Assembly (NCBI RefSeq): GCF_000513195.1
Contig: NZ_CBVI010000086.1
Location: 43,190-107,189 of the forward strand
DNA length: 64,000 bases
Source: Bacteroides timonensis
GTDB taxonomy: Bacteria; Bacteroidota; Bacteroidia; Bacteroidales; Bacteroidaceae
Reading direction: 5' to 3'
Shown here: positions 1-9,546 of the stretch, one piece after another
Layout: each line of letters starts with the position of its first letter
Numbering within the stretch: the first letter of the stretch is position 1
Made by a program: the position numbers and the translations under genes
Notes under the pieces: generated by a model
Seen by the model: the letters and a program-made list of their open reading frames with translations, nothing else
What the model was told of the DNA's origin: nothing
Databases searched by the model: none

Positions 1-159
1 GGAATGTGGATGGATCAGTTTGCCGAACAAGTGCCGCTTTCCTGGCCGGTATATATATTGATAGCATTAGTTATTCTGTTACTTATCATCGCTTGCGTCA
101 TCTGGAAGTCATGGCGGATAGCGAACGAAAATCCGGTAAACAGTATTAAAAGCGAGTAA
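1..159 (+). CDS. ABC transporter permease, FtsX/MacB type (C-terminal fragment)
   Basis: The open frame runs in from the left edge and stops at 157-159; 52 residues remain. The fragment carries one hydrophobic helix (from about WPVYILIALV) and ends in IANENPVNSIKSE. Almost the same ending closes the next two genes (NPVKSIKSE and NPVQSIKSE), so this is the last transmembrane helix of a third paralogous permease. The next start codon is 4 bases after the stop, so the genes are probably co-transcribed. The ATPase and membrane-fusion partners are not in view and are presumably upstream. Confidence 0.85.
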   Translation, partial: GMWMDQFAEQVPLSWPVYILIALVILLLIIACVIWKSWRIANENPVNSIKSE

Positions 160-163
160 ATGT

Positions 164-2488
164 ATGAAGCAGATTTACTATGTAATTCAAACACTGCTCC
201 GTGGTCGCGGCAGCAATATCATCAAGATTCTCTCTCTGGGTTTAGCGTTGACGATGAGCATTCTGCTTTTTGTCCGTGTTGCCTTTGAGCAGAGCTATGA
301 TACTTGCTACCGTGATCCGGACCGCATCTACCAGCTCTTCTCCATCTTTACCATCAATGGTGAGCGGGGCGAGCCGGGTGAACTTAACCTGCCCCCTGTG
401 GCAGGTGCCGTCTTGGAGAACTTTCCCCAAGAAGTGGAAGCTGCTGTCAGTGTTTGCAAATACATGGCTTTTGGACCGCTTTATAACGGCAGTGTGCGTT
501 TTAAAGACTACACTGTAATGGCAGATTCACTCTTTTTTCAGACACTGGGCATCGACGTACTCAGAGGCGATCCGCTGCATGAACTTCAGCAAAAGGATGT
601 AGTCTTTCTGAGTGACCGTCTGGCACAAAAAATGTTTGGTGACGAGGACCCCATTGGTAAAGTGATAAGTTATGATAAGCAGTTACAACTTACTGTGAAA
701 GGAGTCTACGCTGCCTTGCCTGAAAATTCAACCATGAATCCTGAAGCTGTCATTTCTATCGTCAGCGCTTGGAGTCGTGATTGGGCGGAGTATTCCTGGG
801 AGGGAGGTGATTCTTTCTTTCAATATATCCGCTTTCACCCGGGCGTGAAGGTAGATGTTGAGAAGTTCAATGCCCGCCTGGAGGCTGTCATTCAAAATTA
901 TCTTCCTCAGGACGGGAAGGACAATTCCAGTTATACCTCCATTGTGAAGCCGCTGCGCGATGTGTATCGTGGCGATGAAGCGGTACGACGTATGAATGCT
1001 ATTACGTTGATTCTCGGTCTGGCTATTCTTTTCATTGCTGCACTGAATTATGTGCTTATTTCTATTTCTTCGCTTTCATATCGTGCTAAAGCAGTGGGAG
1101 TGCATAAATGTAATGGTGCATCGGGAGGTACTGTATTCTCCATGTTTTTGTTGGAGACAAGCATTATCATTTTTTTGTCATTGATACTGATGGCGTTTCT
1201 GTTGCTGAATTTCCGTGAGATGATAGAAGAAATGATGGAAGTCCGGTTGACGTCACTTTTTGCACTTAGTCGTATCTGGGTGCCACTGTCGGTGATAGGA
1301 ATACTGTTTGTCATAGGCGGAGTGTTACCGGGGCGGATGTTCTCACGGATACCCGTGTCGCAGGTTTTCCGCCACTACACAGAAGGAAAGAAAGGGTGGA
1401 AGCGTCCATTGCTTTTCATTCAGTTTTTGGGTGTAGCCTTCATCTGTGGGCTGATGTGTGTCATTATGGCTCAGTATCATTATGTATTGAGTAAAGACAC
1501 AGGTTACGATGCCCGCCGTATAGCTACGTCCGACATTTACTTTGAGAGTGACTCTGAGCGTGATGCTGCACGTCAGTTCTTTCGCGGACTGCCTTATGTG
1601 GAGGATGTGGAATCTGCCAGTTATCCGCCATGTATCGGAATGAGCGGCATGAGGATCTTGAACGAAAGCGGACAGTCACTTTTCTCTTCGCGCTATTGTG
1701 TGGAAACAGAAAACTATCCGAAGATGATGGGCATGACGATAAAAGAGGGGCGCATGGCACGCGAGCGCAATGAGGCGGTTGTGAATGAAACATTTGCCAA
1801 GACGATGCGCTGGGGTGATGATGTAGTGGGGCGTATTGTGCACCAAGGGAATACAGGTCTGGGAGATCTCCGTGTTGTGGGAGTGCTCAAAGATTTCCAT
1901 ACCGCATCGTTCTATGTGTCGCAACAACCGCTTATTGTCCGTTGCGGACGGTTTGGAGGCTCTATCCATGTTCGCCTCAAAGAACCTTTTGTGGAGAACC
2001 TGAGGCGACTGAACAGTGAGGCAGCTGCTGCCTTTCCTGCGAAAACGGTAGATTTCTATTCTCTGGAGCTTGATATGCAGGATACTTATGGTGTTGTTCG
2101 TATTTTCCGCGATGCCACCATATTGGCAACAGTGGTGATGTTCTTCGTTATGCTGATGGGATTGATAGGTTATACTACCGATGAGGTGCGTCGCCGTTCC
2201 AAAGAAATAGCTATCCGTAAGGTGAATGGTGCCGAGTCGTCTACAATATTGGAAATGCTTTCGCTCGATGTACTTTGGGTGGCGGTACCGGCAGTCATCA
2301 TGGGGACGATAGGATCATGGTATGTAAATGGAATATGGATGGATCTGTTTGCCATACAAGTGCCGCTGGGATGGCCGGTGTATGTACTGGTGGGTATTGC
2401 TAATCTGCTGATTATTACCGTGTGCGTCATTTGGAAAGCATGGGGTATTGCGAACGCGAATCCGGTGAAGAGTATTAAGAGCGAATAA
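164..2488 (+). CDS. ABC transporter permease, FtsX/MacB type
   Basis: A 774-residue inner-membrane protein. An N-terminal helix (about residues 19-41) is followed by a large extracytoplasmic MacB-type domain (about 45-275), four helices (about 282-305, 324-349, 370-392, 416-437), a second extracytoplasmic domain and three final helices. This is the duplicated FtsX layout seen in Bacteroidetes efflux or lipoprotein-release permeases. The FtsX-like signature SKEIAIRKVNGA lies near the C-terminus. It starts 4 bases after the previous stop and is clearly paralogous to the following gene, starting with the same LLRGRGSN motif. The substrate cannot be read from sequence, and no ATPase gene is in the window. 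Confidence 0.9.
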   Translation: MKQIYYVIQTLLRGRGSNIIKILSLGLALTMSILLFVRVAFEQSYDTCYRDPDRIYQLFSIFTINGERGEPGELNLPPVAGAVLENFPQEVEAAVSVCKYMAFGPLYNGSVRFKDYTVMADSLFFQTLGIDVLRGDPLHELQQKDVVFLSDRLAQKMFGDEDPIGKVISYDKQLQLTVKGVYAALPENSTMNPEAVISIVSAWSRDWAEYSWEGGDSFFQYIRFHPGVKVDVEKFNARLEAVIQNYLPQDGKDNSSYTSIVKPLRDVYRGDEAVRRMNAITLILGLAILFIAALNYVLISISSLSYRAKAVGVHKCNGASGGTVFSMFLLETSIIIFLSLILMAFLLLNFREMIEEMMEVRLTSLFALSRIWVPLSVIGILFVIGGVLPGRMFSRIPVSQVFRHYTEGKKGWKRPLLFIQFLGVAFICGLMCVIMAQYHYVLSKDTGYDARRIATSDIYFESDSERDAARQFFRGLPYVEDVESASYPPCIGMSGMRILNESGQSLFSSRYCVETENYPKMMGMTIKEGRMARERNEAVVNETFAKTMRWGDDVVGRIVHQGNTGLGDLRVVGVLKDFHTASFYVSQQPLIVRCGRFGGSIHVRLKEPFVENLRRLNSEAAAAFPAKTVDFYSLELDMQDTYGVVRIFRDATILATVVMFFVMLMGLIGYTTDEVRRRSKEIAIRKVNGAESSTILEMLSLDVLWVAVPAVIMGTIGSWYVNGIWMDLFAIQVPLGWPVYVLVGIANLLIITVCVIWKAWGIANANPVKSIKSE

Positions 2489-2500
2489 AAAAAGAAAGAT

Positions 2501-4828
2501 ATGAGACAACTTTATTATACGGTTCAGATTTTGCTTCGCGGGCGGGGCAGTAATTTCATTAAACTGGTATCCCTGACACTAGGGCTGCTGATAGGCATTT
2601 TGCTTTTCTCGCAAATAGCTTATGAATTGAGTTATGAGAATTTTTATAGAGATCCGGAAAATGTAGCTTTAATGCGTTGCCGCAGGGTGAAGGATGGAAT
2701 TCCTGATAAGGACTATGACAATAGCACTTTTCGCCCTGCCGCCGCTGATCTTTGGGAGGCATTGCCGGATTTGATAGAATCTGCCAGTCTTTCCGTTAAT
2801 TTCTATCAGCCCGACTGCTATATTGACGATAAGAAACTGGAAGATATGCAGGTCATGTTTGCCGATACGCTTTTTTTCCAGACCATCGGTTTGGAAATAT
2901 TGCGTGGCGACCCACACGAATTGGCTGCACCTTTGTCTGTCTTTCTCTCACAGAGTAAAGCACGCGAACTTTTTGGTGACGAGGAGCCGGTTGGAAAGAC
3001 TTTCTCCATGAGTAAAATGCTGGATGTCACTGTACGTGGTATTTATCAGGACGTTCCCGGCAATACGGTATATCCGCATAACACAGTCATTTCACTGCCT
3101 ACTCTTGAAGAATATATTTATGGACGCGGCACATGGAAGTCGAATGATATTTATAACGTTCTTTTCCGCCTGAAAAGTCCTGAAAGCGTAGAGGCGATGA
3201 ATAATCGCATACAGAAAGCCGTAGAGCGTTATACCGAGACTAAAGAAGGAACGGATGTAATGGAATTCAGTATCTTGCCATTGCCGGATATCTATCTTAG
3301 TTTTCCTGACAATGTACGACGTCTGGTAATACTGGGTGTACTGGGCTTTTCTATCTTCTTTGTTTCTATCATGAATTATGTGCTGGCCGCAGTGGCTTCG
3401 TTCAACCGTCGTGCCAAAGCAGTGGGAGTACATAAGTGTTGTGGTGCTGACGGAACGCATGTGTTGGGTATGTTCATGTGGGAAACAGGAATACTCGTTG
3501 CTACTTCTATTATAGCCTGTCTGGTGTTGATGTATATTTTCCGTGAAGGGATAGAGGATATGTTGCATGTCCGCCTTGCAGAACTCTTTACCTGGCAAAA
3601 TCTGTGGGTTCCCGGTCTGACTGTACTTTTGTTGTTCTTAGTCGCAGGTGTTCTACCGGGTAGAATGTTTGCTAATATTCCCGTAACACAGATTTTCCGT
3701 AGATATACTGACAGTAAGCGTTCATGGAAACGGGGGTTGTTGTTCGTACAGTTTATTGGCGTATCTTTTATCCTGGGAGTGTTGGTTACTACGATTTGGC
3801 AGTATCATGATTTGATGACACGAAGTGTTGGTTTCCGTACAGAGCGATTGGCGGTGGGGCAGTTGCGCACCACGGAAAATCTGAGCGGACAAGGAGTGGA
3901 AGATGACATTCGCAGGCAACCTTATGTGGAGTCTGTAGCACGTAATAGTAATTCGCTGCTTTCACATTACAGCACTACAGGGCTGACAGATATTCAAGGT
4001 AATTTCCTTTGCCCGTTACACTTCCAGAACGTTGCGAAAGACTTTCCGCAAACAGTAGGCATGCAATTGGTGGAAGGTGCCTGGCCTGAACATGTCGGTG
4101 AAGCATTAATAGGCCGTAAAGTGGTGGAAACGATGAAGTGGGGAGATAAAGCCTTGGGACAACGCTTACCAGTCAATGCACAATGGGTGGGTCTTGATAG
4201 CCAACCTACGGTGGTGGGTATTGTAGAAGATGTGCGTAATATGGGCTTTTTTATGGAACAGACTTGTACGGCTTTCATCCTTTCGGATAAACGTAACGGT
4301 TCTTACAACGTCCGTTTAAAAGAACCTGTAGATGAAAATCTTGCGCGACTGAATGAGTTTGTCAAAGAAGCATATCCGAAAGCTGCATTGGAGTTTATAA
4401 CCTATATGGATATCCAACGGGAAAATTACAGCAATGTGTATCGTTTCCGTAATACTGTATGGATTACTTCTCTTTGCATTTTCTTTATTGTACTCATGGG
4501 ACTTATTGGTTATGTGAACGATGAGACTCAACGTCGTTCCAAAGAAATTGCAATTCGTAAGGTGAATGGTGCCGAAGCTCCTTCTATTCTTAGCTTACTG
4601 GCAATGGACATACTAAAAGTGGCTATTGGTGCGGTGATCCTCGGCACCGGCTTTGCCTGGTATGTTTCCGGTGTCTGGCTGGAACAGTTCGCTGATAGCA
4701 TGCTGCCTTCACCCGTATGGTTTGTCCTGTTGGCACTGGGGGTATTGGTGCTTATTGTACTTCTGGTGATTCTTAAAGCCTGGCGCATTGCCAATGAAAA
4801 TCCAGTACAGAGCATCAAGAGCGAATAG
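2501..4828 (+). CDS. ABC transporter permease, FtsX/MacB type
   Basis: A 775-residue paralogue of the preceding gene with the same order: N-terminal helix, extracytoplasmic domain, four helices, second extracytoplasmic domain and three C-terminal helices. Shared landmarks are LLRGRGSN near the start, RAKAVGVHKC in the middle, the SKEIAIRKVNGAE motif and the terminal SIKSE. It follows the previous stop by 12 bases with AAAGAAAG upstream of the ATG as a weak ribosome site. It is the last gene of the array; a double hairpin follows. Function is inferred from family; substrate is unknown. Confidence 0.9.
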   Translation: MRQLYYTVQILLRGRGSNFIKLVSLTLGLLIGILLFSQIAYELSYENFYRDPENVALMRCRRVKDGIPDKDYDNSTFRPAAADLWEALPDLIESASLSVNFYQPDCYIDDKKLEDMQVMFADTLFFQTIGLEILRGDPHELAAPLSVFLSQSKARELFGDEEPVGKTFSMSKMLDVTVRGIYQDVPGNTVYPHNTVISLPTLEEYIYGRGTWKSNDIYNVLFRLKSPESVEAMNNRIQKAVERYTETKEGTDVMEFSILPLPDIYLSFPDNVRRLVILGVLGFSIFFVSIMNYVLAAVASFNRRAKAVGVHKCCGADGTHVLGMFMWETGILVATSIIACLVLMYIFREGIEDMLHVRLAELFTWQNLWVPGLTVLLLFLVAGVLPGRMFANIPVTQIFRRYTDSKRSWKRGLLFVQFIGVSFILGVLVTTIWQYHDLMTRSVGFRTERLAVGQLRTTENLSGQGVEDDIRRQPYVESVARNSNSLLSHYSTTGLTDIQGNFLCPLHFQNVAKDFPQTVGMQLVEGAWPEHVGEALIGRKVVETMKWGDKALGQRLPVNAQWVGLDSQPTVVGIVEDVRNMGFFMEQTCTAFILSDKRNGSYNVRLKEPVDENLARLNEFVKEAYPKAALEFITYMDIQRENYSNVYRFRNTVWITSLCIFFIVLMGLIGYVNDETQRRSKEIAIRKVNGAEAPSILSLLAMDILKVAIGAVILGTGFAWYVSGVWLEQFADSMLPSPVWFVLLALGVLVLIVLLVILKAWRIANENPVQSIKSE

Positions 4829-4879
4829 AGGTAATTTAATGCTTTAACCTTGCCTACAGCTATCTGTAAAGCAGAATAA

Positions 4880-4965
4880 AAAGGGTGTAGCCTTTCAGGT
4901 CGGATGGCTACACCCTTTGATAAGGATGGTGTAGCCCTTTAGTGCTTAGGGCTACACCATCCTTA
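4880..4965. terminator. Two tandem hairpins between convergent genes
   Basis: The first stem pairs 4880-4892 with 4906-4918 (13 bp perfect). The second pairs 4921-4938 with 4948-4965 (18 bp perfect). Both stems contain the same core, GGTGTAGCC/GGCTACACC. They sit between the permease array (+) and the MATE gene (-), where a bidirectional terminator is expected. Neither stem has a long T-run, so termination is likely but not certain. Confidence 0.7.
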
Positions 4966-5004
4966 GTTGAAGGTTATACCTTCTGTTTGAGTGGTACAAA
5001 TTAC

Positions 5005-6354
5005 TTACGCGATACTCTCTTTGTTTTTCTTTCGAATATATATCCATAGCACCACAAGCGCTGTCAGGAAAGCAAAGAAATCGGCAACGGGCATACTAGT
5101 CCAGATTCCGTCCAGTCCTATGAAACGGGGAAAGAAGATCAGACCGGGAAGCAGATATAAAAGTTGCCGGGTAAGTGAAAGGAAAATACTGATTTTAGCC
5201 TTTCCGATACTCTGGAAGAAGTTACCGATAACAATCTGCGCACCCACCAACGGGAACATCAGCACGCAAATGCGAACACCGCGTGAAGCAATGCCAATCA
5301 GTTCCTGATCGTTTGTGAAGATAGCGGACACTGCATGCGGGAAAAGCTCGCAAATGAGGAAACCACTGCTCGTGATGCACACACCGGTCAGAATACTCAG
5401 TTTCAAGGTTTGCTTCACACGGTCATGCTTCTGTGCCCCGAAATTATACCCCACAATGGGCTGCATACCCATGGTTAATCCTAATACAATCATTATATAG
5501 AGAGTGAGCAGGCGATTGATGATGCCGTAAGCTCCGATGGCCATATCACCTCCGTGGCGTTGCAGAGAGTTGTTGATGATAATCACAATGACACAGGCGC
5601 ACACATTCATCAAGAAAGGCGACATTCCGATCGAAAAAATACTGCTGATGATGCGCTTCTTTAGTTTCCAGAAGTCCGGGCGGAAGTGCACAAAGTTGTC
5701 TTTATCAAGGAAATGTTTCACTACCCACACCATACCGATAAATTGCGAAATAACGGTTGCCGTGGCAGCTCCGCGAATACCCCAGTCAAAATGGAAGATA
5801 AAGATAGGAGCAAGGATGATGTTACAAACCACGGTTACCATGGAAGTCAACATTGCCTTTTTAGGATATCCCGTGGCACGCATGATATTGTTCAGTCCGA
5901 TCATCGTGTAAGTAATAGGTGTTCCTGCAAGAATAATTTGCATGAAATCCCGGGCATAGGGCAGTGTATCCTGGCTGGCACCGAAGAACCTTAATATTTC
6001 ATCCAGAAACAAAAAGGCGAGTCCGCCGAAAACAACAGCATTGATCAGACAAAACATCAGCGTATTTCCCAATACCTCGGTAGCTCCATCCAAATCTTTC
6101 TGCCCCAAACGGATGGATGAGATTGTAGATCCACCTGCCGACACCAATGTACAGAATGCTACCACAAGATTCATCAGCGGAAAAGTAATGGCCAATCCGG
6201 CAATGCCCATCGCACCCACACCGTGACCGATGAAAATGCTGTCGATGATGTTGTACAGTGAAGTAATCGTCATACCGATGATGGCAGGTATAGAATATTG
6301 TAGCAGCAGTTTACCTATACGTTCGGTTCCTAATATGTGAGGGTTATTATCCAT
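5005..6354 (-). CDS. MATE family efflux transporter
   Basis: A 449-residue multidrug and toxin extrusion family protein with about 12 hydrophobic helices in two related halves. Typical MATE features are the N-terminal LLQYSIPAIIGM segment, the TLVSAGGSTISSIRLGQ motif and the mid-protein QPIVGYNFGAQ motif. The family exchanges Na+ or H+ for drugs or metabolites at the inner membrane. I start it at MDNNPHILG (6354): the upstream in-frame extension to 6444 is low-complexity, runs into a predicted promoter (6432-6461) and is not MATE-like. It stands alone, convergent with the permeases and divergent from the HAD gene. Confidence 0.9.
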   Translation of the reverse strand: MDNNPHILGTERIGKLLLQYSIPAIIGMTITSLYNIIDSIFIGHGVGAMGIAGLAITFPLMNLVVAFCTLVSAGGSTISSIRLGQKDLDGATEVLGNTLMFCLINAVVFGGLAFLFLDEILRFFGASQDTLPYARDFMQIILAGTPITYTMIGLNNIMRATGYPKKAMLTSMVTVVCNIILAPIFIFHFDWGIRGAATATVISQFIGMVWVVKHFLDKDNFVHFRPDFWKLKKRIISSIFSIGMSPFLMNVCACVIVIIINNSLQRHGGDMAIGAYGIINRLLTLYIMIVLGLTMGMQPIVGYNFGAQKHDRVKQTLKLSILTGVCITSSGFLICELFPHAVSAIFTNDQELIGIASRGVRICVLMFPLVGAQIVIGNFFQSIGKAKISIFLSLTRQLLYLLPGLIFFPRFIGLDGIWTSMPVADFFAFLTALVVLWIYIRKKNKESIA

Positions 6355-6431
6355 AACTATTAATCTAAAGAAAGTAATGAATCCGCGTTCGTCCGCTCCG
6401 GTCCGTGCCGTCCGCGTATCTGTATTTGCAG

Positions 6432-6461
6432 CAAAGTTACTCATTTATTTGCTCTGTTCAA
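6432..6461 (-). promoter_or_regulatory. Probable promoter of the MATE gene
   Basis: Read on the minus strand, TTG (-33, at 6459-6461) is followed after 19 bases by TAACTTTG (6432-6439), a full match to the Bacteroides -7 consensus TAnnTTTG. Transcription would begin near 6425 and leave a leader of about 70 bases to the ATG at 6354. This argues against the longer reading frame. Confidence 0.6.
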
Positions 6462-6527
6462 GGATTATTCAGACCTTTGTATCGTAATTGATAAGGTATT
6501 AACATAATAAGGTAAAAGGAAGTTTAT

Positions 6528-7175
6528 ATGACTGAAACAAAAAACATCGCCGTTCTTTTCGACTTCGACGGTGTCGTTGTCGACACAGAGACGCAGTATA
6601 GCATCTTCTGGCACAAGATGGGAGTAGATTACTTGGGTATGGAAGACCTTGAAAGCCGCGTAAAGGGACAAACTTTGGTGTATATCTATAACACCTTCTT
6701 TCCCGGTATGATTAAAGAACAGGAAGAAATTACCGCCGGCCTCGACCGCTTTGAGCAGGGAATGTCGTACGAATTTATTCCCGGTGTAGAATCCTTTATT
6801 GCCGATCTCCGTCGCAATGGTGTAAAGATGGCTGTGGTCACCAGTTCCAATGATAAAAAGATGGAAGCTGTATATCGTGCCAAACCCGAAATCAAAACTA
6901 TGTTCGACCGTATTCTTACGGCTGAAATGTTCACAGCTTCCAAACCTGCACCGGATTGCTTCCTGCTTGGTATGAAAGTATTTGGCACCACACCGGAAAC
7001 AACTTACGTTTTCGAAGACTCTTTCAACGGACTGAAAGCGGGCATGGCTTCCGGAGCTACGGTAATAGGTTTGGCCACCACCAATTCACGCGAAGAAATC
7101 GTTCCGTTGTGTCATTATGTTTTAGATGATTTCCAAGGGTTTACTTACGACAAATTAACAGAATTGCATAAGTAA
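6528..7175 (+). CDS. HAD family phosphatase, beta-phosphoglucomutase-like
   Basis: A 215-residue HAD hydrolase. Motif I is FDFDGVVVDTE near residue 12, with the nucleophile and acid/base aspartates. Motif II is VVTSSN, motif III is the lysine of ASKPAPD, and motif IV is EDSFNGLKAG. A helical cap lies between motifs I and II, as in the phosphoglucomutase/phosphatase subgroup. These cytoplasmic enzymes dephosphorylate or isomerise small phosphorylated metabolites; the substrate cannot be told from sequence. It is divergent from the MATE gene and followed 57 bases later by panB. Confidence 0.9.
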   Translation: MTETKNIAVLFDFDGVVVDTETQYSIFWHKMGVDYLGMEDLESRVKGQTLVYIYNTFFPGMIKEQEEITAGLDRFEQGMSYEFIPGVESFIADLRRNGVKMAVVTSSNDKKMEAVYRAKPEIKTMFDRILTAEMFTASKPAPDCFLLGMKVFGTTPETTYVFEDSFNGLKAGMASGATVIGLATTNSREEIVPLCHYVLDDFQGFTYDKLTELHK

Positions 7176-7197
7176 AGGGAAAAAGCATTACCTTTGC
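7165..7197 (+). promoter_or_regulatory. Possible promoter of panB
   Basis: TACCTTTG at 7190-7197 matches the -7 consensus TAnnTTTG. The nearest -33-like element is ATTG ending at 7167, with 22 bases between, slightly wide. It lies in the spacer before panB (start 7233). Confidence 0.4.
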
Positions 7198-7232
7198 GGC
7201 GAAAAGCAATCAATAACTAAATAATTAAAATT

Positions 7233-8054
7233 ATGGCTGGTTATATTTCAGATGACACTCGAAAAGTGACTACTCATCGCCTTGTAGAGATGAAGCAGAG
7301 AGGCGAAAAGATATCTATGTTGACGTCTTATGACTATACTATGGCACAGATTGTAGACGGTGCAGGCATGGATGTAATCCTGGTAGGCGACTCTGCCAGT
7401 AATGTGATGGCAGGTAATGTGACTACGCTTCCGATTACCCTCGACCAGATGATATATCATGCAAAATCTGTGGTTCGTGGTGTGAAACGTGCTATGGTGG
7501 TGGTAGATATGCCTTTTGGATCTTACCAAGGTAATGAGATGGAAGGTCTTGCTTCGGCTATCCGTATTATGAAAGAGAGTCATGCAGACGCTCTGAAACT
7601 GGAGGGTGGTGAAGAAATTATAGGTACGGTGAAACGTATCCTCAGTGCCGGTATTCCTATTATGGGACATCTCGGACTGATGCCGCAATCTATCAATAAA
7701 TACGGTACTTATACGGTTCGTGCGAAAGATGATACAGAAGCTGAAAAACTGATCAGTGACGCTCACATGCTGGAAGAAGCCGGTTGTTTTGCCATTGTAC
7801 TGGAGAAAATCCCTGCCGCTTTAGCCGAACGTGTGGCAAGTGAACTGACCATTCCTATTATCGGTATCGGTGCCGGTGGTGGAGTAGATGGCCAGGTGTT
7901 GGTAATTCAGGATATGCTGGGAATGAACAATGGTTTCCGTCCTCGTTTCCTGCGTCGTTATGCCGATCTGCATACTGTGATGACTGATGCTATCAGCCGT
8001 TATGTATCTGATGTCAAGAACTTAGATTTCCCGAATGAGAAAGAGCAATATTGA
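7233..8054 (+). CDS. panB: 3-methyl-2-oxobutanoate hydroxymethyltransferase
   Basis: A 273-residue cytoplasmic TIM-barrel enzyme. It transfers a hydroxymethyl group from 5,10-methylene-tetrahydrofolate to 2-oxoisovalerate, giving ketopantoate, the first step toward pantothenate and CoA. Family landmarks are MLTSYDY, VGDSASNV and VVDMPFGSYQ (the aspartates that bind the metal), GHLGLMPQS and the catalytic-loop IGIGAGGGVDGQ. Length is normal. Its last 20 bases overlap the start of the downstream transporter, suggesting translational coupling. Confidence 0.96.
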   Translation: MAGYISDDTRKVTTHRLVEMKQRGEKISMLTSYDYTMAQIVDGAGMDVILVGDSASNVMAGNVTTLPITLDQMIYHAKSVVRGVKRAMVVVDMPFGSYQGNEMEGLASAIRIMKESHADALKLEGGEEIIGTVKRILSAGIPIMGHLGLMPQSINKYGTYTVRAKDDTEAEKLISDAHMLEEAGCFAIVLEKIPAALAERVASELTIPIIGIGAGGGVDGQVLVIQDMLGMNNGFRPRFLRRYADLHTVMTDAISRYVSDVKNLDFPNEKEQY

Positions 8055-9078
8055 TAATCTTTGGTCACTGGGCTTTATGAGGATATGCTTTGCCAATTTC
8101 CTGCTTTTTGCATCCATCTACATGCTTTTCCCGGTGCTTCCCTCAGTGATGATGTCCCGGTTGGGTATTTCCACAGGGCAGGCTGGCAGCATGTTTCTGG
8201 TATTTGCAGCGGCGATGTTCCTGGTGGGGCCGTTCCATGCATATCTGGGAGATGAGTATAAGCGGAAACGTGTACTTGTCTATTCCATATTTGTGATATT
8301 GGGAACGACTTTAGGCTATATCTTTGTCGATACTTTTCCGAGGTTGCTGATGCTTGCTGCTATGCAGGGTGGAGCATTCGGATTGGCTACGACGGCAGGC
8401 ATTACGGTGGCCATCGATATCACTACTGCTTCGCGCCGTAGTGCCGGAAATCTGGGCTTTGCACTGGCAGCCCGCTTGGGTATGCTGGTAGGAGTGGTAG
8501 CGGGAATATGGATGTTCCAGCTCAAAGGTTTCAGCATGACGGCATATTTTTCTATATTATGCAGTATATTCAGCATTTTATTTGCATTGCGGGTATATGT
8601 AGCTTTTCGTGCACCGATAGGAGTGGGGCATTGCAATTTTGACCGCTTCTTGTTGTTGCGGGGTTGGCTTCCCGCCCTCAATCTGGTACTGATTGCTTTT
8701 ATTCCCGGAATTGCATTATTGTTAATCAAACAAGGGGATTATGCTGCGCTGTTTTTTTTCGTTGTTCTGGTAGTGCTTACGATACCTTTTACGAAGATAT
8801 TTATTAAGCTCTCGCAACATTGTCAGCGGGGAACAGCGAATACAACTTGCCATTTGGCCATGGAAACCGGTATTCTGATTGGTCTTGCAGTTTGTTGTTT
8901 TCTATCGGATCATGGAGAAATGTATTCCGAATTTGCAGATGGGACCGGTATTGCAGATATTTATCTATATACTGATTTTCAGTTGATTTATAAGGTAATC
9001 GGTATTGGAATCCTGGTAGCTTTGGCTTTCTTCTTTTTGCTGACGTATCCTTATTATAAGAGGAAAAAAGTAAGATAA
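8035..9078 (+). CDS. MFS transporter
   Basis: A 347-residue membrane protein with about ten hydrophobic helices, short for the major facilitator superfamily. The N-terminal half has the usual pattern: helix 1 with FPVLPSVMMSRLGIS, then a GPFHAYLGDEYKRKRVL loop that matches the helix 2-3 signature of the superfamily. The ATG lies inside the last codons of panB in another frame. The overlap hints at a link with pantothenate supply, but that is only inference from position. Substrate unknown. Confidence 0.75.
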   Translation: MRKSNIDNLWSLGFMRICFANFLLFASIYMLFPVLPSVMMSRLGISTGQAGSMFLVFAAAMFLVGPFHAYLGDEYKRKRVLVYSIFVILGTTLGYIFVDTFPRLLMLAAMQGGAFGLATTAGITVAIDITTASRRSAGNLGFALAARLGMLVGVVAGIWMFQLKGFSMTAYFSILCSIFSILFALRVYVAFRAPIGVGHCNFDRFLLLRGWLPALNLVLIAFIPGIALLLIKQGDYAALFFFVVLVVLTIPFTKIFIKLSQHCQRGTANTTCHLAMETGILIGLAVCCFLSDHGEMYSEFADGTGIADIYLYTDFQLIYKVIGIGILVALAFFFLLTYPYYKRKKVR

Positions 9079-9151
9079 TTATCAGGCGTGGAGTCTAAAT
9101 TATATTCATAACCGAAGAAAGGAAGGAAATTCAACTACTGATTCGCATAAT

Positions 9152-9520
9152 TTATAAATACGGGAGAAAAATAATAATCCCGATAATTGCCGCCGCAACA
9201 GCGCACACCAGCACTGCTCCGGCGGCAATGTCTTTTACCTGCCCTGCAATGGGGTGACGCTCGGGAGAAACCAGATCCACCAATTTCTCAATGGCTGTAT
9301 TGAACAGTTCTGCGGCTATTACCACGCCAATACATAAGATAATGACTATCCATTCCGTACGTGTTATGCCAAAGAAAAAACCGATAGCTATCACCACTGC
9401 TGTAGTAATGAGATGAAAACTTAAGTTCTGTTCTTTCCCTACACATTGCTGGATACCTTTCCAGGCATATCCGAAACTGTGGATCTGTTTTTTAAAACTA
9501 TATTTCATAAGTAATTTCAT
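9152..9520 (-). CDS. Diacylglycerol kinase family protein (DgkA-like)
   Basis: A 122-residue membrane protein with three hydrophobic helices and the conserved family segment AAELFNTAIEKLVDL, which carries the catalytic glutamates. Members phosphorylate diacylglycerol or undecaprenol at the inner membrane and recycle lipid carriers. In Gram-positive bacteria the family acts on undecaprenol; which lipid is used here is not readable. An alternative start lies 4 codons further in (9508). It is followed on the same strand by the relA-like gene upstream, 26 bases away, so the two may be co-transcribed. Confidence 0.85.
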   Translation of the reverse strand: MKLLMKYSFKKQIHSFGYAWKGIQQCVGKEQNLSFHLITTAVVIAIGFFFGITRTEWIVIILCIGVVIAAELFNTAIEKLVDLVSPERHPIAGQVKDIAAGAVLVCAVAAAIIGIIIFLPYL

Positions 9521-9546
9521 TCATCATTCTTCATTCATTTTTCTTC

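Noticed and set aside
6355..6444. Longer N-terminus for the MATE protein
   Set aside because: The extension has no family match and overlaps the promoter boxes.
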